A stretch of 12,799 nucleotides of DNA, from positions 1-12,799 of the forward strand of contig CALGXU010000087.1 of the NCBI GenBank assembly GCA_937935205.1, read 5' to 3'. Origin of the DNA: an uncultured Rothia sp. GTDB taxonomy: Bacteria; Actinomycetota; Actinomycetes; Actinomycetales; Micrococcaceae. The position numbers were made by a program, and so were the translations under genes. The notes beneath the pieces were generated by a model. It was given only the letters and a program-made list of their open reading frames with translations, was not told where the DNA came from and ran no database searches. Positions 12,205-12,799 of the stretch are shown here, piece after piece (within the stretch, counting starts at the first letter, position 1; every line of letters starts with the position of its first letter).

Positions 12205-12799
12205 CTAAGCCTCGTCCGATTCGTTAAGCCGCACAAGGCTCAGAATCCACGCCATACACCAGATGATGCCGGGGATCCCCGTGAGCCCTGCGCTCACCTG
12301 ATTCACCGTCACAAAGAGAGCTGCGACGAGTGACCCAGCCCCGAACAGGCCCGCAATGGAGAGAATCGCCGCCGCAATATACGGATTCAGGACGGAAACG
12401 GCAAAGAACAAAAGCCGCGCATTCCCCTTCTGAGACGAAGTGGGCAGGGGGCCAGGGTCCATCACCGGTTGGTCGATACCATCATCTTGCTGAGGCGAAG
12501 CGTCGCCCTCCTGGTTTGTTTCAGAGGGCGGGGCACACTCGTACACCAGCCGGAACGTGAGTTTCTCCTCGGCCTTACGCCTCCAGATGAGCTGCACCAT
12601 CACACCTAAGAAATTGATGAGAGCCCACAGGGAGAAAATGAACAGTACCAGCGGAAGAATACCGATGCTTAGTATCAAAAATCCTAGGGATGCCACAAAA
12701 AGAGATTCCAGGGTTTCTTCGCCCAGAATAGGACCTGCCAGTATATAGGCGAAAGGATCCGCCACGATAGCCAACGCTAGGTACGCCAGCGCCTCCACC
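12205..12799 (-). CDS. Tandem membrane family, copy C, with duplicated membrane module (partial, 5' end off window)
   Basis: The frame is open to the window edge. The GTG at 12798 has only one base before it, so the true start is probably outside. Visible residues are numbered from that GTG. Module 1 (5-92) has a hydrophobic segment with ADPFAYIL (13-20), a long segment with GILPLVLFIFSLW (46-58), a basic stretch (WRRKAEEK) and LTFRLVYECAPP (80-91). This matches the FW-Y-LVY-RLP box of copies A and B. A polar linker (94-124) follows. Module 2 (125-190) starts again with FAVSVLNPYIAAAIL and runs to GIPGIIWCMAWILSLVRLNE, but stops right after the membrane segment, without an LVY box. The gene thus encodes four or more membrane segments made by internal duplication. 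Gene B begins about 145 bp downstream. Function is unknown. Confidence 0.8.
   Translation of the reverse strand, partial: VEALAYLALAIVADPFAYILAGPILGEETLESLFVASLGFLILSIGILPLVLFIFSLWALINFLGVMVQLIWRRKAEEKLTFRLVYECAPPSETNQEGDASPQQDDGIDQPVMDPGPLPTSSQKGNARLLFFAVSVLNPYIAAAILSIAGLFGAGSLVAALFVTVNQVSAGLTGIPGIIWCMAWILSLVRLNESDEA

Noticed and set aside
9827..12799. Phage, toxin-antitoxin or defence island in the membrane-protein cluster
   Set aside because: No nuclease, helicase, toxin or phage structural motif is visible. Only the shared membrane family can be supported.
1..12799. CRISPR array, tRNA, rRNA or insertion sequence
   Set aside because: No regularly spaced repeats with unique spacers, no cloverleaf, no ribosomal RNA sequence and no transposase were seen on reading both strands.

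Overview
The window looks like a chromosomal segment from a moderately high-GC actinobacterium. The evidence is GC-rich codon use in most genes, a DtxR/IdeR-like iron box, GTG starts, a Tat-exported surface protein and an SLH-repeat protein. Rothia or another Micrococcaceae member fits best. That is inference from overall appearance, not from a database match.

Left part (1-4610). Two adjacent FecCD-type permease genes (130-1431 and 1457-2494) encode the membrane channel of an iron-siderophore/haem-type ABC importer. They lie behind a candidate iron-regulated promoter and end at a strong terminator. Neither the ATPase nor the binding protein is in view. An unrecognised 227-aa soluble protein follows (2769-3452), with a hairpin-rich leader. 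It converges on a CorA-type Mg2+/Co2+ channel gene (3490-4527, minus), and overlapping inverted repeats lie between the two.

Middle part (4610-7465). This segment is visibly richer in A+T and carries two exported proteins in convergent orientation: a small SLH-repeat protein (4789-5493, plus) and a Tat-exported right-handed beta-helix protein of the pectate-lyase-3 type (5550-7151, minus). They share a perfect 20-bp terminator hairpin. The roughly 310 bp upstream of the beta-helix gene are very A+T-rich and hold several inverted and direct repeats. The segment looks like an acquired or fast-evolving surface module placed between housekeeping genes.

Right part (7465-12799). Everything here is on the minus strand. 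purA (7524-8816) encodes the first step from IMP to AMP. A small DUF4870-type membrane protein follows (9053-9520), with three 18-bp tandem repeats in its upstream region. The last 3 kb hold three neighbouring genes (9827-10915, 11098-12060, 12205 to the edge) that encode divergent copies of one unrecognised membrane family. The first two start with the same nine-residue motif (YQPLWDTDQ), have a low-complexity linker, a PxGY...PLAG box and two membrane segments (the first with NP), and carry a cytosolic FW-Y-LVY-RLP box. The third, cut by the window edge, contains the membrane module twice. Each gene is followed by its own hairpin. This cluster is the most promising undescribed item in the window. 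Its function cannot be read from the sequence.

No tRNA, rRNA, CRISPR array, transposase or prophage gene was seen.
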